From contig OX031059.1 of assembly GCA_943736015.1 (NCBI GenBank), positions 47,689,159-47,753,158 of the forward strand: a stretch of DNA of 64,000 nucleotides, read 5' to 3'. Source of the DNA: Tridacna crocea (lineage: Eukaryota; Mollusca; Bivalvia; Cardiida; Cardiidae). A model generated the notes under the pieces. It saw only the letters and a list, made by a program, of their open reading frames with translations. It was not told the origin of the DNA and did no database searches. Numbering within the stretch: position 1 is the stretch's first letter; each line of letters opens with the position of its first letter. The position numbers and the translations under genes are program-made. Of this stretch, positions 26,101 to 34,656 are shown piece after piece.

Positions 26101-29100
26101 GAAAGGGTTAAAAGCATAAAATAAATAGAATATTTGTTTTTTTTTTCGGTGAAAGATCGAAATTTATTTCATCTCGTGAACACCATCGGTAATATTTTCA
26201 CGAGTGGTGCAGCCACTCGTGAAAATATTACCGACGGTGTCCACTCGATGAAATAAATTTCGATCTTTCACTGGAAAAAACAAATATCCTCTATGAATTC
26301 ACGCGTCATGTTACAATGATCCACAACTATATGACAAGTTGCTTTGTAAATGCATCATGGAGATGCAGCATTATTATACTGCAACGAAATTTCTTGTGAT
26401 CTGATTGGTTAACATGCCGGGAACATATATCATGTTCCCTGGCAAAAACCACATAAACCAGTTTCCCTTTTGAGTGCCCCGTAAACAGCACTACATGTGC
26501 AACACAACATCCAAAATGGCAGCGTCGATCGATCACCAGACTGCACATTTATGCACAAACTGCAAGTTTTAGTGACGTCAGTTTCCAGTGACGTCAGTTT
26601 TCATTGAATTGGGGCACACAGAAGGGAATTTCTATTTTGTCAGCATACTCGATTCTTGAAATTATAAAATTGAAAAATTTCGCTTAATGCGCTTTGAAAG
26701 GGTAAAACTTTGCAGTATAATAAATTCGTTGTACGGTCAGGTGGCAGGGGACTTGGAAACTTGTTCATGGCTGTGGTTAATCATGTTGCCCCTCTTACCA
26801 GGACACTGCTCAAATAAAATGGTAGTGACACTTACTGGGGGGTTAGCCATTTTATCTGCTTGCATCTCTTTCACCTTTGCTTTGATAATTTCTTTGCGCT
26901 CTTGTTCTTCTTGTAGAGCTCTCTCCTGCATCATTTTATACCTGTTCATCATAACCTGGGCAGGAGAGGGTTTGGGTTTGGGCTTGTCTTCAATTTTCTG
27001 TCTCTTTACTTTCTGGTAACAAGAAACAAGATACATGTAAAATGATGAATTGATTAGACTTGCAGTTTTCTGAGAGATATTTACCTACGAAATAATCACA
27101 TAATCTCTTTTTTCCTTGTTTCCCGCCTACTTTGCTTAACTCTTTATCACACGAAAAAAAAAAAAAAAAAAATTGAGTCACACAAACTGAAAACAGCAAT
27201 TTGAATGTGGCTCAAATGGTGTGCTTTTTGGAGGAAGGGTAGAAAACATTGTGGGAAAAGGAGAAAATGCTGGTAACCAGCATTTTTCTCCTTTTCCCAC
27301 AATGTTTTCAAAAGGCACCTTCACCAGGAGGATTGCATGGTTAATAGTTTATCCTTTACCACATAATGCCATCCTTGAAAGACCTTGAAGAAGAAATCAT
27401 TTAAAATCATTGTTACAGAGGAGAAAACTCTGGTACCCAGTATTTTCTCCTTTACAAATAACTTTTCTATGCTTTACTGATAATTTGCACCATCTAAGCT
27501 ACATTTGTCATCTTTTTTGTAGTGAGACAAGTCAAAAAGAAACCCCTGTGATAAAGAGTTACGATTCTTTCCAAGCCACAAGCTGCTTTCAAACATGAAG
27601 ATCATTCTGTTTTTTCATTGACTGAGCTACTCTGACATATACAAAATAAAAAAAACTTGTTAAAAGTGCTGACTCTATATTTTTACCTCTTCACTTTCCT
27701 TGAGAGCTATCCTCTTCTTGCCAATCACTGGTGGTGGGGCTTCATCATTAGTTGAGGTCTTTTTTAACTTCTATGAAAAGAAAGGGGGGAAAAATGAAAC
27801 AAGAAGAACTGAGCAGATAAACAGACAGAAGAAACGAAAGCAGACATGTATAAAGGGTTGAATTATTGATTGTGTGATGCTTGACATCATTTTTAAACCC
27901 TTTACCACACAATGTCAACTTCTGACGACCCTGAGAAGAAACCTTTGGAGAACATTGTGGGAAAAGAAGAAATGCTGGTAACCAGCATTTTCTCTTTTTC
28001 CCACAATGTTTTCAAACGCCTCTTCTCTTAGGGATTATTTGGCAAAGAGATTTATTTCCATTACAGTACCTTTTTCTCAAAAAGTTTTGCTGTGTCTGTC
28101 TTTCCTGTGTCTTCATTGAAAATTCTTCCCAAATCAAATTTCAATTTCACATTTATTTTGTCATCTGCATAATATGCTTTCAATTTGGACCAGTCTATAA
28201 ATTTGTCGTTTGGTAAAGTTACCAAACAATCCCTGGTTTTTACGACCCTGAATTAGAAGCCTTTTGAAAACATTGTGGGAAAAGGAGAAAATGCTGGTAA
28301 CCAGCATTTTCTCCTTTTCCCACAATGTTTTCTACTCTGCTGGGAATAAATTTCAATTTTTGAGTTTCTTTTATTTGTCATTTGCAATTGCTTTCAATTT
28401 GGACCATTCTGAAATTTTGTCATTTGGTAAAGAGTTAAACATTATTTCAGTTATATCTTGCCAGCCAGTATTTGATAGGTTGGAAAACATTGTAGGAAAA
28501 GGAGAAAATGCTGGTTACCAGCATTTTCTCCTTTTCCTACAATGTTTTCAAAAGGCTCTTTTCTTAGGGATAGTTTGGCAAAGAGTTTAATTTCCATTAC
28601 AGTACCTTTTTCTCAGGAATTTTAGCTGTGTCTGTGTTTCCTGTGTCTTCATTGAAAATTCTTAAGCATTCTTCAAACGGATCTTCATCTTCAAAGTACT
28701 TCTCTATATCAGAGAGATCATCGTCATGGTGGTTGTTTGACAGATTTAACACATCCTCCCCAAACAAATCAACATCTAAGTTTACAATACTTTTCTTCTT
28801 TATGCTATGCCCTGAGGAATCTCTATGGTGTTTGGAGGATTTTTTATTTTTCTTAGAATCCTTATCTTTATGTTTTTTACTGTGAGTATCTTTGTTGTCA
28901 GCATCATGCCTGGATGCTGAAGATGGCTTTCTATCTTTAGATGAATCAAGATCATGTTTGGATAATGAAGATGGCTTACTATCTTTCGATGAAGAATTTG
29001 GAGATTTCGATGATGAATGCCTAGATGATGAGCTAGAAGATTTGGATGATGATGAACTGGGTTTAGAAGTAAAACCTTTGTCTTTAGATGAACGTTTATG

Positions 29101-32100
29101 ATCTGAATTATCTTTATGTCCTGATTTTGATGAATCTGATGAACATTTGTCTTTCGAATGATGTTTATGATTATTGTCACAGTGCTTTTTTGGCTTTGTG
29201 TCTTTTGATCTCCTATCCACAGTTTTAGCTTTACTGTCACTATCAGAATTTATTTTATGAGAAATACTATTCTTTGTATCTTTTCTACCACTACTTTCTT
29301 TTGATGATTCAATACTTTCAAAAGCTTTGTCAAATTCATCCTTGAATAAGTTAAAGATGTTGTCATTACTTTTATCTTTCACTGGATTCACATGATTTTC
29401 TTTCACTTTTGTTTTCTCTGATTTATCACTATGAGATTTCTTTTCAGGAGATGTTTTTGTTTTATCACTGGCCTCACTGTTTTTCTTTTTAGTATCAACC
29501 TGAGCTGGTGTGTATTTTACAAAACCATCAGACGTAAATTCAATTGGCAAAGAATCATTTTCTTTCAATTTCTTTCGAGATTCATTGACACTTGCTTCTT
29601 TATCTTGATTGTTTTCAGTACTGGCCACAGTTTCTGATTCATTACTCTTTACACTCTCATTCTCTGAGAACCAATCTTCTTTTTCACCAAATGGTTCTTC
29701 ATCACTTCCGTCTGCTTCTATCACACTTGGTGTGTAATCCACAGTCACAAATTTGGGTATTTTGGCAAGTGGTGATTTTTCCTCCTCTTCATCATCATCT
29801 GCTGCTCTTTTAAGAGCTGAAACATTTTGCAAGGATGTAGCATATGCTGGTAATGATTCTTCTGCTTTATCAACATGAGTATTGGTTGAAAAATTGCATT
29901 CTGGGTCATATTCTGTATCATTTTGGGGTTTCTGCAGTAATGCCAAGTCATACTTTGATCTTCCAAGCTTGCCTTTAATTCTTTGGTTTTTCAGTTCCTG
30001 TATTGGAGTTGGATTGTATTCTGGTGTACCAGTTGGTTTATTTTTCACAGATTTTTTTAGCTGTGTCCTGTTTTGATCTTCCTCTTTACTATCTTTTGAA
30101 CAAAGCCTTTGTTTTTCTGATTTTATATTGTCTTCGATTGCTTGAAGAGTCTGCTGTAAACTTGACGTTGGAACAACATACTGCTCATCATTGTCCTTTT
30201 TGATCTCTTCAACTTCTTTCCGAGCTGAAAAGGTTTAAAAAAGAAACATTCATAAAAAAAAAGGTCTAGATAGAACAGTTTTACTTTAACTCTTTTCTAG
30301 ACAAAAAAGATTGATGCAATAAACACACACAAAAAATAAACAGAATGTAGCTTAAATGACAGAGTATTTCTTATTGTTTACATAGTTACACAATAACAAC
30401 TGTCAATTCATTTGGATCAAACTCAAATCATGGTATAATGATGTCATCAAATGGTCCCTTGAAAATACAGCAATATTTTTCTGAATTTAGGTATATCTAA
30501 ATTTGCCAAAAGGATTTGTGCAATCCAAGTCCTGTAAAACATAGTTGGCTTAAAAGGGAACAGATAGTATGAATATCAATACAGAAATAACTAGAGCTAA
30601 CATTAAAAGTGATTATACCCCCCCCCCCCCCCACCAGCTCCTTGTCACAAAAACAGGTCTTTGTCACAGAATTCAGAATAGTTTAGTACAAAAGTAAGGG
30701 TAAAAAAAAGTTCAAGGGAGATAACTCCATAACAAATTGCATCAGGGTCATGAAAATTGCACATGCACAACTTCATATATAGGTGTAAATTTGAGTTCAG
30801 TATGTGAAAAACTGTTGAGTATTGCTCTGAACAAATATTTGTTTACGGACAGACAGCCATGGTGATTCCAGAATATCTTCCTCCTCTACATTGTGGGGGG
30901 GGGGTATAAATATTCAAGAATTTGGAACAGTCCAAGTTGCATATCACCCAGAGTCATAATTCTGTGAGTGTTGTTGAACCAGTGATTTGTTTCATCTTGT
31001 ACAATTATGTTATTTGTAATGTCTCAAAGTACTGTTGGTAGTTACTGTACTTCTGGTATTTAACCTTACTAGTTTTAGAACATGTTGTTGTGACTTAATA
31101 CCTGCCTAATATGAGCATAAAGCTGAGCCCCTGAAGCACTCTCAATAGCGAATCAGGTTTTATTCTATCAAAGAATTAATAATATTCATTGAGACCAGAT
31201 TCATTCCCTGTCTTAATATATTGTCTGAAGTATTGATAGAAGAATGCTAAGGCATGGATAGGTGCACTGACTGCCAAAATATAACATTGAAATAATGTTG
31301 AAAACAGTTAAATACCATTTTTATCAATCAATCAAGGAAACAAAACACACACTTACTTAAAATATAAACCATTATCCTACCAGTAAAAAATGAAAATTAT
31401 TCTAATTATTTCTGCATGGTGTACACTGGAAAAAAATCAGTGGCATTCATTTTGGACTGGCCACAGGAATTTGACATTCTATAACCAAAATTAATGATAA
31501 AATATGAAAAAAAATCTCCCCTATATAATATAAATACAAGGAATGCAATGTCTCGATTGTTGGCGCTAGCACCCGACTGCCTTTCCTAACCAAAATCACC
31601 CACGAAACAAACATTGATCATAATCTCCTTTAACCTAGCAATCGACAACACAATAATGTACCTGCGACATCCGGCGATACCTCAGTAGACACCTTTCAAC
31701 TGGAGATATCCGTCATGTTTTACAACTTTATCAGAAAATTTTGATCCGTCTGGGTGGCCATTCGCTGACGTCACGTGATTCCCGTGAACGGTCCAATACG
31801 GCTTAAGTTTATAGAGTTACCTCGCTTGATGGGGGATTTCCCTATTCACAAAAGTCAAATATCTTTTCTTTAAAAAGGAATGCGCTCAAATACCTTTGTT
31901 AGTTACTTCTAGAAAAATCTTTAGTATCATGTGATGTCCATAAATATCTTAAAAACGAAAAAAATAATAGTAATAAGTAATACGAAAATACGCTTCCTGG
32001 CTCCTTCTGTGACGTCAGCGAATGGCCTCCCAGACAAATCAAAATTTTCTGATATAGATGTAAAACATGATGGATATCTCCGGTTGAAAGGTGTCTACTG

Positions 32101-32689
32101 AGGTATCGCCGGATGTCGCATGTACATTATTGTGTTGTCTATCGCTAGGCTAAAGGAGATTATGATCACTGTTTGTTTCGTGGGTGATTTTGGTTGGGAA
32201 AGTCAGTCGGGTGCTAGTGCCAGCAATCGAGACATTGCATTCCTTGTGTTTATATTATATTGGGGAGATTTTTTATCATATTTTACCATTTATTTTGGTT
32301 ATTGAATGTCAAATTCCTGTGGACTGGCACAGATCCATGAAAATGCTGCTGATTTCATATTTTGTGTGAAATTTAGCAGAATGGAGCTCCTTAATGTTTT
32401 AAGGAGAGAACAGTACTTTCCAATCGAATTTCTGGTTCATACTCAAAATTATCAAGATACCACAACAGAATATGCAATCACACGAGTATACACACCAAGT
32501 CAGCAAAAAACACAGGACTGAAAATAAAAACTTCTATTTTTCATAGGAAAAAATTCACTGTCCTCCCCACTATGTACCTTTATTTTCCTCCTGCTTGGAA
32601 TGTTTAAAATGGCAGTGAGGTCGCTCACAAAGACCGTACAAAAAATATGCACAGGAAACATCTTTGAATAAACCTGCACTCTGGAACAT
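14020..32689 (-). CDS. REXO1: RNA exonuclease 1 homologue, complete 14-exon gene
   Basis: Fourteen exons sum to 3315 bp (1104 residues plus stop), with every phase matching across GT-AG introns. Residues 1-37 hold a CCCH finger (C13-X7-C21-X4-C26-X3-H30), as at the start of vertebrate REXO1. Residues 38-577 are a hydrophilic Ser/Lys/Asp-rich linker with [10 protein letters not shown] and VDYTPSV motifs typical of the family. Residues 665-880 carry the conserved [32 protein letters not shown] and CVRCGRRF blocks. The exonuclease domain has ALDCEM (942-945, Exo I), [12 protein letters not shown] (Exo II) and [11 protein letters not shown] (Exo III), that is, a complete DEDDh set. Known members are nuclear 3'-5' RNA exonucleases; vertebrate REXO1 binds Elongin A. 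Function here is inferred from family. Confidence 0.95.
14835..15035 (+). mobile_element. TTAA MITE, forward, in REXO1 intron 13
   Basis: Diverged copy whose far end (TGTGGTAAACAGTAAA) stops about 30 bp from the REXO1 exon 13 donor. Confidence 0.65.
15066..15186 (-). CDS. REXO1: REXO1 exon 13
   Basis: Encodes [20 protein letters not shown] and [20 protein letters not shown], nearly identical to vertebrate REXO1. Acceptor TTTGTACAG, donor GTAAATA. Confidence 0.93.
15453..15605 (+). repeat. Partial copy of the CACCAACCATTCTTA fold-back repeat
   Basis: Starts TACCAACCATTCTTAG and ends GGACGGTTGGTGAATATGG, so its ends are inverted repeats. It also shares GAAAGTAACACAAAT with 48410-48606. Confidence 0.6.
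15690..15873 (+). mobile_element. TTAA MITE, forward, 5' truncated
   Basis: Begins in the GAAAGCATTTG segment and ends TGTGGTAAAGGGTTAA. One hairpin arm is partly deleted. Confidence 0.7.
16298..16436 (-). CDS. REXO1: REXO1 exon 12
   Basis: Encodes [20 protein letters not shown], then [20 protein letters not shown] and DLIALK. The GHSLESDL aspartate is the Exo II metal ligand. Acceptor GTATTCCAG, donor GTTTGTC. Confidence 0.95.
16607..16894 (+). mobile_element. TTAA MITE with an internal duplication
   Basis: Longer than usual because about 60 bp are duplicated: GTGACTGAAAATTTG..GTGTTTTGTGA and GGGTAGAAAACAT.GTGGGA each occur twice. It ends TGGTAATGGGTTAA. Confidence 0.75.
17090..17308 (+). 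mobile_element. TTAA MITE, forward, diverged
   Basis: Recognised by ACAAAATGACAAAATTTTACG, a decayed hairpin and a GATAAAGGATTAAG end. Confidence 0.6.
17624..17739 (-). CDS. REXO1: REXO1 exon 11
   Basis: Encodes [20 protein letters not shown] and [18 protein letters not shown]; it continues the Exo I strand of exon 10. The residue after DCEM is Val, where vertebrate REXO1 has Cys. Acceptor TCTAAAACAG, donor GTAATG. Confidence 0.94.
18113..18342 (+). mobile_element. MITE subfamily B, copy 1 (REXO1 intron 10)
   Basis: Same length and TAACCCATTACCCC...GGAGTAAAGGGTCAA ends as the main family, but the interior differs (CATTTCTATGGTATCTCTAA, GACACCTTTTGATAGCAT). Its hairpin is GTGAAATTGCTAG/CGAGCAATTTCAC. 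Close to 22755-22973. Confidence 0.8.
18770..18997 (-). mobile_element. MITE subfamily C (GAAATTGC hairpin), reverse
   Basis: TTAA at both ends, with CCTTTCCCAAAC and GTTTGGGAAAGGG termini. The hairpin arms read GGAGAAATTGCC and GAGCAATTTCTCC instead of the GAAAATGCTGG type. Confidence 0.8.
19103..19216 (-). CDS. REXO1: REXO1 exon 10
   Basis: Encodes [20 protein letters not shown] and ends [13 protein letters not shown]; the DxE of DCEM is the Exo I catalytic motif. Acceptor CTGTCACAG, donor GTTGGTG. Confidence 0.94.
19594..19667 (-). CDS. REXO1: REXO1 exon 9
   Basis: Encodes [20 protein letters not shown] and QVAK, matching the RYTCC..GC.VAK zinc-ligand region upstream of the exonuclease in REXO1. 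Acceptor GTTTTCAG, donor GTAAGC. Confidence 0.92.
20112..20339 (+). mobile_element. MITE subfamily C, forward
   Basis: TTAA at both ends, hairpin GAGAAATTGCTTG/GAGCAATTTCTC. Its left TTAA abuts the end of a truncated standard copy (19985-20115). Confidence 0.8.
20477..20590 (-). CDS. REXO1: REXO1 exon 8
   Basis: Encodes [20 protein letters not shown] then [17 protein letters not shown]. The CVRC..CVYHWG cysteines and histidine form the conserved putative zinc-binding block of REXO1. Acceptor CATTACAG, donor GTGAGT. Confidence 0.93.
20615..20823 (+). mobile_element. TTAA MITE, forward, next to REXO1 exon 8
   Basis: Ends GTAGTAAAGGGTTAA. Its left edge falls within about 30 bp of the exon 8 acceptor. 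Confidence 0.7.
21300..21446 (-). CDS. REXO1: REXO1 exon 7
   Basis: Encodes [40 protein letters not shown] and DTSQKGSVK. It matches the TG..LY..L..Y.LTEEQL..N.FPR block of REXO1. Acceptor GTTTTTAAG, donor GTTTGT. Confidence 0.92.
21526..21753 (-). mobile_element. TTAA MITE, reverse, in REXO1 intron 6
   Basis: Starts TGACCCATCCCACACAATCC and ends TTTGGTAATGACTTAA. Full hairpin core. Confidence 0.8.
22255..22507 (-). CDS. REXO1: REXO1 exon 6
   Basis: Encodes [20 protein letters not shown] then [17 protein letters not shown], the conserved (I/V)YLN(V/I)AVNT(L/I)K.LR block, then a Ser-rich linker. Acceptor CTGACAG, donor GTAACA. A MITE boundary lies 22 bp upstream of the acceptor. Confidence 0.93.
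22530..22758 (+). mobile_element. TTAA MITE, forward, near-consensus
   Basis: TTAA at 22530-22533 and 22755-22758, with both CCCTTTACCAAACGAC and TTTGGTAAAGGG ends. Its edge is 22 bp from the REXO1 exon 6 acceptor. Confidence 0.9.
22755..22973 (+). mobile_element. MITE subfamily B, copy 2
   Basis: Shares its left TTAA with 22530-22758 and ends AAAGGATTAA. High identity to 18113-18342, with one hairpin arm shortened. Confidence 0.8.
23897..24114 (-). mobile_element. TTAA MITE, reverse, next to REXO1 exon 5
   Basis: TTAA at both ends. The far TTAA ends 14 bp from the exon 5 donor junction (24128/24129). Confidence 0.75.
24129..24269 (-). CDS. REXO1: REXO1 exon 5
   Basis: Encodes [40 protein letters not shown] and EQEAFDK. 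It matches the (I/V)PA..RQRYL..F..E.L family block. The acceptor (ATAATTTGAAG) is weak in pyrimidines; the donor is GTATGA. Confidence 0.88.
24400..24745 (+). repeat. CTTTCTGGTAGG/fold-back element X, diverged copy
   Basis: Aligns with 25840-26170: CTTTCTGGTAGGTTATCTAG, CAACCAGATGGAAATATAAC, CTCGCGCTTGATGTAA and TTTTGATAAAGTTCCTCC. Its terminal fold-back is mostly lost. Confidence 0.6.
25495..25690. repeat. AATAAACCACA fold-back element, copy 1
   Basis: Arms GACTTCATATTGTGGTTTAT and ATAAATCACAATATAAAGAA are inverted, with CTCAATAAACCACAGTTGTG inside. A second copy lies at 63050-63215. Confidence 0.65.
25830..26300 (+). repeat. Fold-back element X, copy with long terminal palindrome
   Basis: Body 25840-26130 aligns with 58930-59220 in opposite orientation (GCTTTCCGGTAGGATATCGA, ACACTGGTACCACCAGTG, CTCGCGCTTGACGTAA). 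Region 26130-26285 is a near-perfect palindrome with arms around GTGAAAGATCGAAATTTATT and CGAGTGG(T/C)GCAGCCACTCG at its centre. Confidence 0.75.
26300..26690. other. Promoter-like sequence inside REXO1 intron 4
   Basis: On the plus strand there is a CCAAAATGGCAGCG motif at 26511-26524 and two AGTGACGTCAGTTT sites (cAMP-response-like) near 26570-26600. A short [21 protein letters not shown] then stops. It may be a displaced promoter plus first-exon fragment; nothing proves it is active. Confidence 0.25.
26836..27012 (-). CDS. REXO1: REXO1 exon 4
   Basis: Encodes [20 protein letters not shown], then a Glu/Lys/Met-rich helix ([20 protein letters not shown]) to ANPP. Acceptor TTGTTACCAG, donor GTAAGTG. 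Coiled-coil-like composition; low conservation outside the charged pattern. Confidence 0.88.
27136..27344 (+). mobile_element. TTAA MITE, forward, in REXO1 intron 3
   Basis: TTAA at both ends. A poly-A run of about 19 interrupts the left part. Confidence 0.75.
27687..27770 (-). CDS. REXO1: REXO1 exon 3
   Basis: Encodes [20 protein letters not shown] and IALKESEE. In-frame between exons 2 and 4 with good splice sites (TTTTCATAG, GTAAAAAT). Includes the IGKKRIA motif seen near nuclear localisation segments. Confidence 0.85.
28065..28133 (-). pseudogene. Duplicated 3' end of REXO1 exon 2 inside a MITE mosaic
   Basis: Bases 28070-28127 copy the last 58 bp of REXO1 exon 2 (28606-28663), including the GTACTGTAATGG donor that follows. 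The reading frame is kept ([16 protein letters not shown] versus [16 protein letters not shown] in the real exon). MITE halves flank it on both sides, and the offset is 536 bp. No good acceptor is present, so this is probably a silent exon fragment. Confidence 0.85.
28205..28438 (-). mobile_element. TTAA MITE, reverse
   Basis: Near-consensus interior with full hairpin; ends ATTTGGTAAAGAGTTAA. It adjoins the remnant flanking the exon-2 fragment. Confidence 0.8.
28435..28590 (+). mobile_element. TTAA MITE, forward, abutting REXO1 exon 2 donor
   Basis: Shares TTAA with the previous copy and ends TTGGCAAAGAGTTTAA, 15 bp from the exon 2 splice donor (28605). Confidence 0.8.
28606..30224 (-). CDS. 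REXO1: REXO1 exon 2 (large exon)
   Basis: A 1619-bp exon from acceptor AACCTTTTCAG (30235-30225) to donor GTACTG. It encodes residues 38-577: [38 protein letters not shown], a VDYTPSV motif, a very Ser/Lys/Asp-rich middle (about residues 310-480) and an acidic [19 protein letters not shown] end. Predicted disordered. The repeated 'Y.PT(P)' motifs match REXO1 relatives, in which this region is the least conserved. Confidence 0.93.
30240..30600. other. REXO1 intron 1, proximal part
   Basis: Apparently unique AT-rich intron sequence with no recognised repeat or exon. Confidence 0.4.
30614..30908. mobile_element. TATACCCCCC-terminated MITE
   Basis: Inverted ends TATACCCCCCCC...CCAC and GTGGGGGGG...GGTATA about 295 bp apart. 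It has an AAGGGAGATAACTCC interior stretch common in mollusc repeats. Non-coding. Confidence 0.65.
31430..32350. mobile_element. Long fold-back element in REXO1 intron 1
   Basis: Arms of about 340 bp are inverted: for example CACAGGAATTTGACATTCTA at 31459 against GAATGTCAAATTCCTGTG near 32304, and GGAATGCAATGTCTCGAT against ATCGAGACATTGCATTCC. The inner end is GGCCATTCGCTGACGTCAC against GTGACGTCAGCGAATGGCC. The loop of about 230 bp has no transposase ORF. Foldback/MITE type; superfamily unknown. Confidence 0.85.
32578..32689 (-). CDS. REXO1: REXO1 exon 1 (start codon, CCCH finger)
   Basis: ATG at 32689-32687 begins [20 protein letters not shown] then [17 protein letters not shown]. It parallels vertebrate MLRSTGFFR..CP and the CCCH finger. 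An in-frame TGA ends just before the ATG (TGA CTA AAA ATG), which fixes the start. Donor GTACATAG. Confidence 0.92.
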
Positions 32690-32699
32690 TTTTAGTCAT
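32625..32699 (-). promoter_or_regulatory. REXO1 overlapping upstream ORF (uORF2)
   Basis: ATG at 32699-32697 in weak context (TTTATGA) opens a 24-codon frame that crosses the REXO1 start in another frame and stops at 32625. It matters only if transcription starts upstream. Confidence 0.4.
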
Positions 32700-32709
32700 A
32701 AATTAAATT

Positions 32710-32748
32710 TCACAACACTCTTTTGACAGATATCATGCGGGCAGCCAT
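32710..32748 (-). promoter_or_regulatory. REXO1 upstream ORF 1
   Basis: Short ORF MAARMISVKRVL with stop, starting in AACATGGCTGCC. That sequence also resembles a YY1/initiator element, so this could mark the transcription start rather than a translated uORF. Confidence 0.4.
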
Positions 32749-32809
32749 GTTTGTGACTGGTTTCTGTCATGGGAAATTGTCCCACATCGCTTAGCTCACG
32801 ACAGGAGAA

Positions 32810-32814
32810 CCAAT
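32810..32814 (-). promoter_or_regulatory. Candidate CCAAT box of REXO1
   Basis: ATTGG on the minus strand (CCAAT on plus), about 125 bp upstream of the REXO1 ATG, in a sensible promoter position. No TATA box seen. Confidence 0.3.
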
Positions 32815-32829
32815 CCATAGCGGTTCCGT

Positions 32830-34080
32830 TCCACAAAAAGAAAATGGTGATAATTGATAGTTTGAATAATTATTTACGTTTAACAGACAGCAGGTAATAA
32901 CTAAATGATTCTACTTGTCCGAACTGTTACAATTTCAACGCTCTTGACCATAAGAGGAGTTTAGTCTGCCTTTTCAAATAAATATCAAATGCCTCTTTCA
33001 GTTTCAGTCTGTTTCATCATGTGCAGTGCTTATTTCAGTATTTTTTATCAAGTTGAATGTCTTGAAAAAATTTTGATAAAAAAAAAGGAGAACTACTTAT
33101 TTCAAATCTGGATATATAGTTTCTCTAGGAGAGGTTACATCAAACCCCCATATGCAGTTAATTACTTAAATCAAGCCTATATCATGGGGATCAGTAGTTG
33201 AATTCCTGGCACCCGTAGAATATATGGCCTTTTCTCATTTCTCCATTCTTTCTCGCTTCTCCGTTCATGTACTAAAGCGGAAGGAATAAGCGCTTGTGAC
33301 GTTTTGTTCCACCCTGGTTCTATTCTACTCTGTCAGATATTATGAATAACAACCTATCCTACATCGATACTATTTTTCTATCGAATAAGACACAAAAATG
33401 CAACAAAACAGAGTAATTTTCACAGCTTGAGAGAAAATATTTCATTAGATACAATAAAAAGCAAATTTTCAATGTTTTTCAACATTAAATACGCCTAAAA
33501 GGGTTGTGTTTACCCTTTACTATGAATAAGCTAGTCCCTCTGAACAAGAGTATAGAATATTTATCGGTCTTTAGCGACCGGCCTTGACTTTCAATCAAAT
33601 GAATGGAAAAATGAGAAAGTGGCCATACTACCCAGGTTGGCGAGGTAGGTTTGAAAAAATCCTCGGATCGAAGCTTTTGATGCAAGTTGTAGTGACTTTT
33701 TTTAGTTACAAATTTGATTTAGATTTCATATTTGATCATTACACAAAAATTTTGTTTCCTTGACTGAAAATGTGAATTTTTTGAGCTTATTTAGGCTTAC
33801 GTGAACGGAGAAAGGAGAACACAGTATATATTATGATCAAGAGCTTAAACTGCATGCAGCCCGTTACTTGCCCCAGGTTACAAAAAATCTATGTATCTTA
33901 TCTACCCCATCAGTTATTATCTTAATTTTTTTGACAACTGAGAGCTAAATCATTTGTCTACCAGAAAATCATGACTATTTGTCAGTGGCTAAAGCAGTCT
34001 GGCTGCTACAGTCCTTCAAACTTATAAATTTGCTCAAAAATCTTCGCCATTGGCAAAAGTTCGTACATTTGATTGCGCAT
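32830..34080. other. Intergenic region between divergent REXO1 and TUT4/7
   Basis: No coding exon supported and no abundant repeat family recognised over about 1.2 kb, which is unusual for this window. It is likely regulatory or 5' UTR sequence. Confidence 0.4.
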
Positions 34081-34085
34081 GTAAA

Positions 34086-34190
34086 CCAATGAAACTTCTC
34101 GTTCCAAACAGTATAATGTGACAAAAGGTGTGAGCAGATTTACGAAACTTCATTGGTTGAATGCTCGATTGTTGGTACATATCAACCAAT
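34086..34190. promoter_or_regulatory. CCAAT/ATTGG cluster upstream of TUT4/7
   Basis: CCAAT at 34086-34090, ATTGG at 34152-34156 and CCAAT at 34186-34190. The first and third lie in similar AACCAATGAAA contexts about 100 bp apart, suggesting a local duplication. Three CCAAT boxes this close are typical of a promoter. Confidence 0.35.
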
Positions 34191-34427
34191 GAAATTTTGT
34201 GTTTCATACAGTTTCACATGACAGAAGAATGGCTGTTCGAAATTTACTCCTGGATCACAAATTCAACAAATTCTGAGGTGTTTTGGTGTTATTAAAGACA
34301 AGTGTGTATTTGGGAACGTAAACAACTCAAGTAACAGATGAAATGCATGGTTTTCTGTACGTTTAGCATTTAAATTGAAAATATTTGTATTTCAATTGGT
34401 TATTAAATATGCAAGTAACAGGTATGT

Positions 34428-34656
34428 TTAACCCTTTCCCAAACAATCCCTGGTTTTTACTGGTCTTGATTAGTAGCCTTTTGAAAACATTGTGGAAAAA
34501 AGAGAAGATGCTGGTAACCAGCATTTTCTCCTTTTCCCACAATGTTTTCTAACCTATCATAGACAGAAATCATCTTTTCACCAAGAGTTGAATTGTCGTC
34601 TGCAAATGCTTTCCATTTGGTCTGGCCCAAAAGTTTGTCATTTGGGAAAGGGTTAA
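34428..34656 (-). mobile_element. TTAA MITE, reverse, in the TUT4/7 5' region
   Basis: TTAA at 34428-34431 and 34653-34656, with CCCTTTCCCAAAC and TTTGGGAAAGGG ends and a full hairpin core. Confidence 0.88.

Noticed and set aside
28800-29240. 146-codon minus ORF and several plus ORFs at 28.6-30.2 kb
   Set aside because: They are other frames of the biased Ser/Lys codons of REXO1 exon 2.
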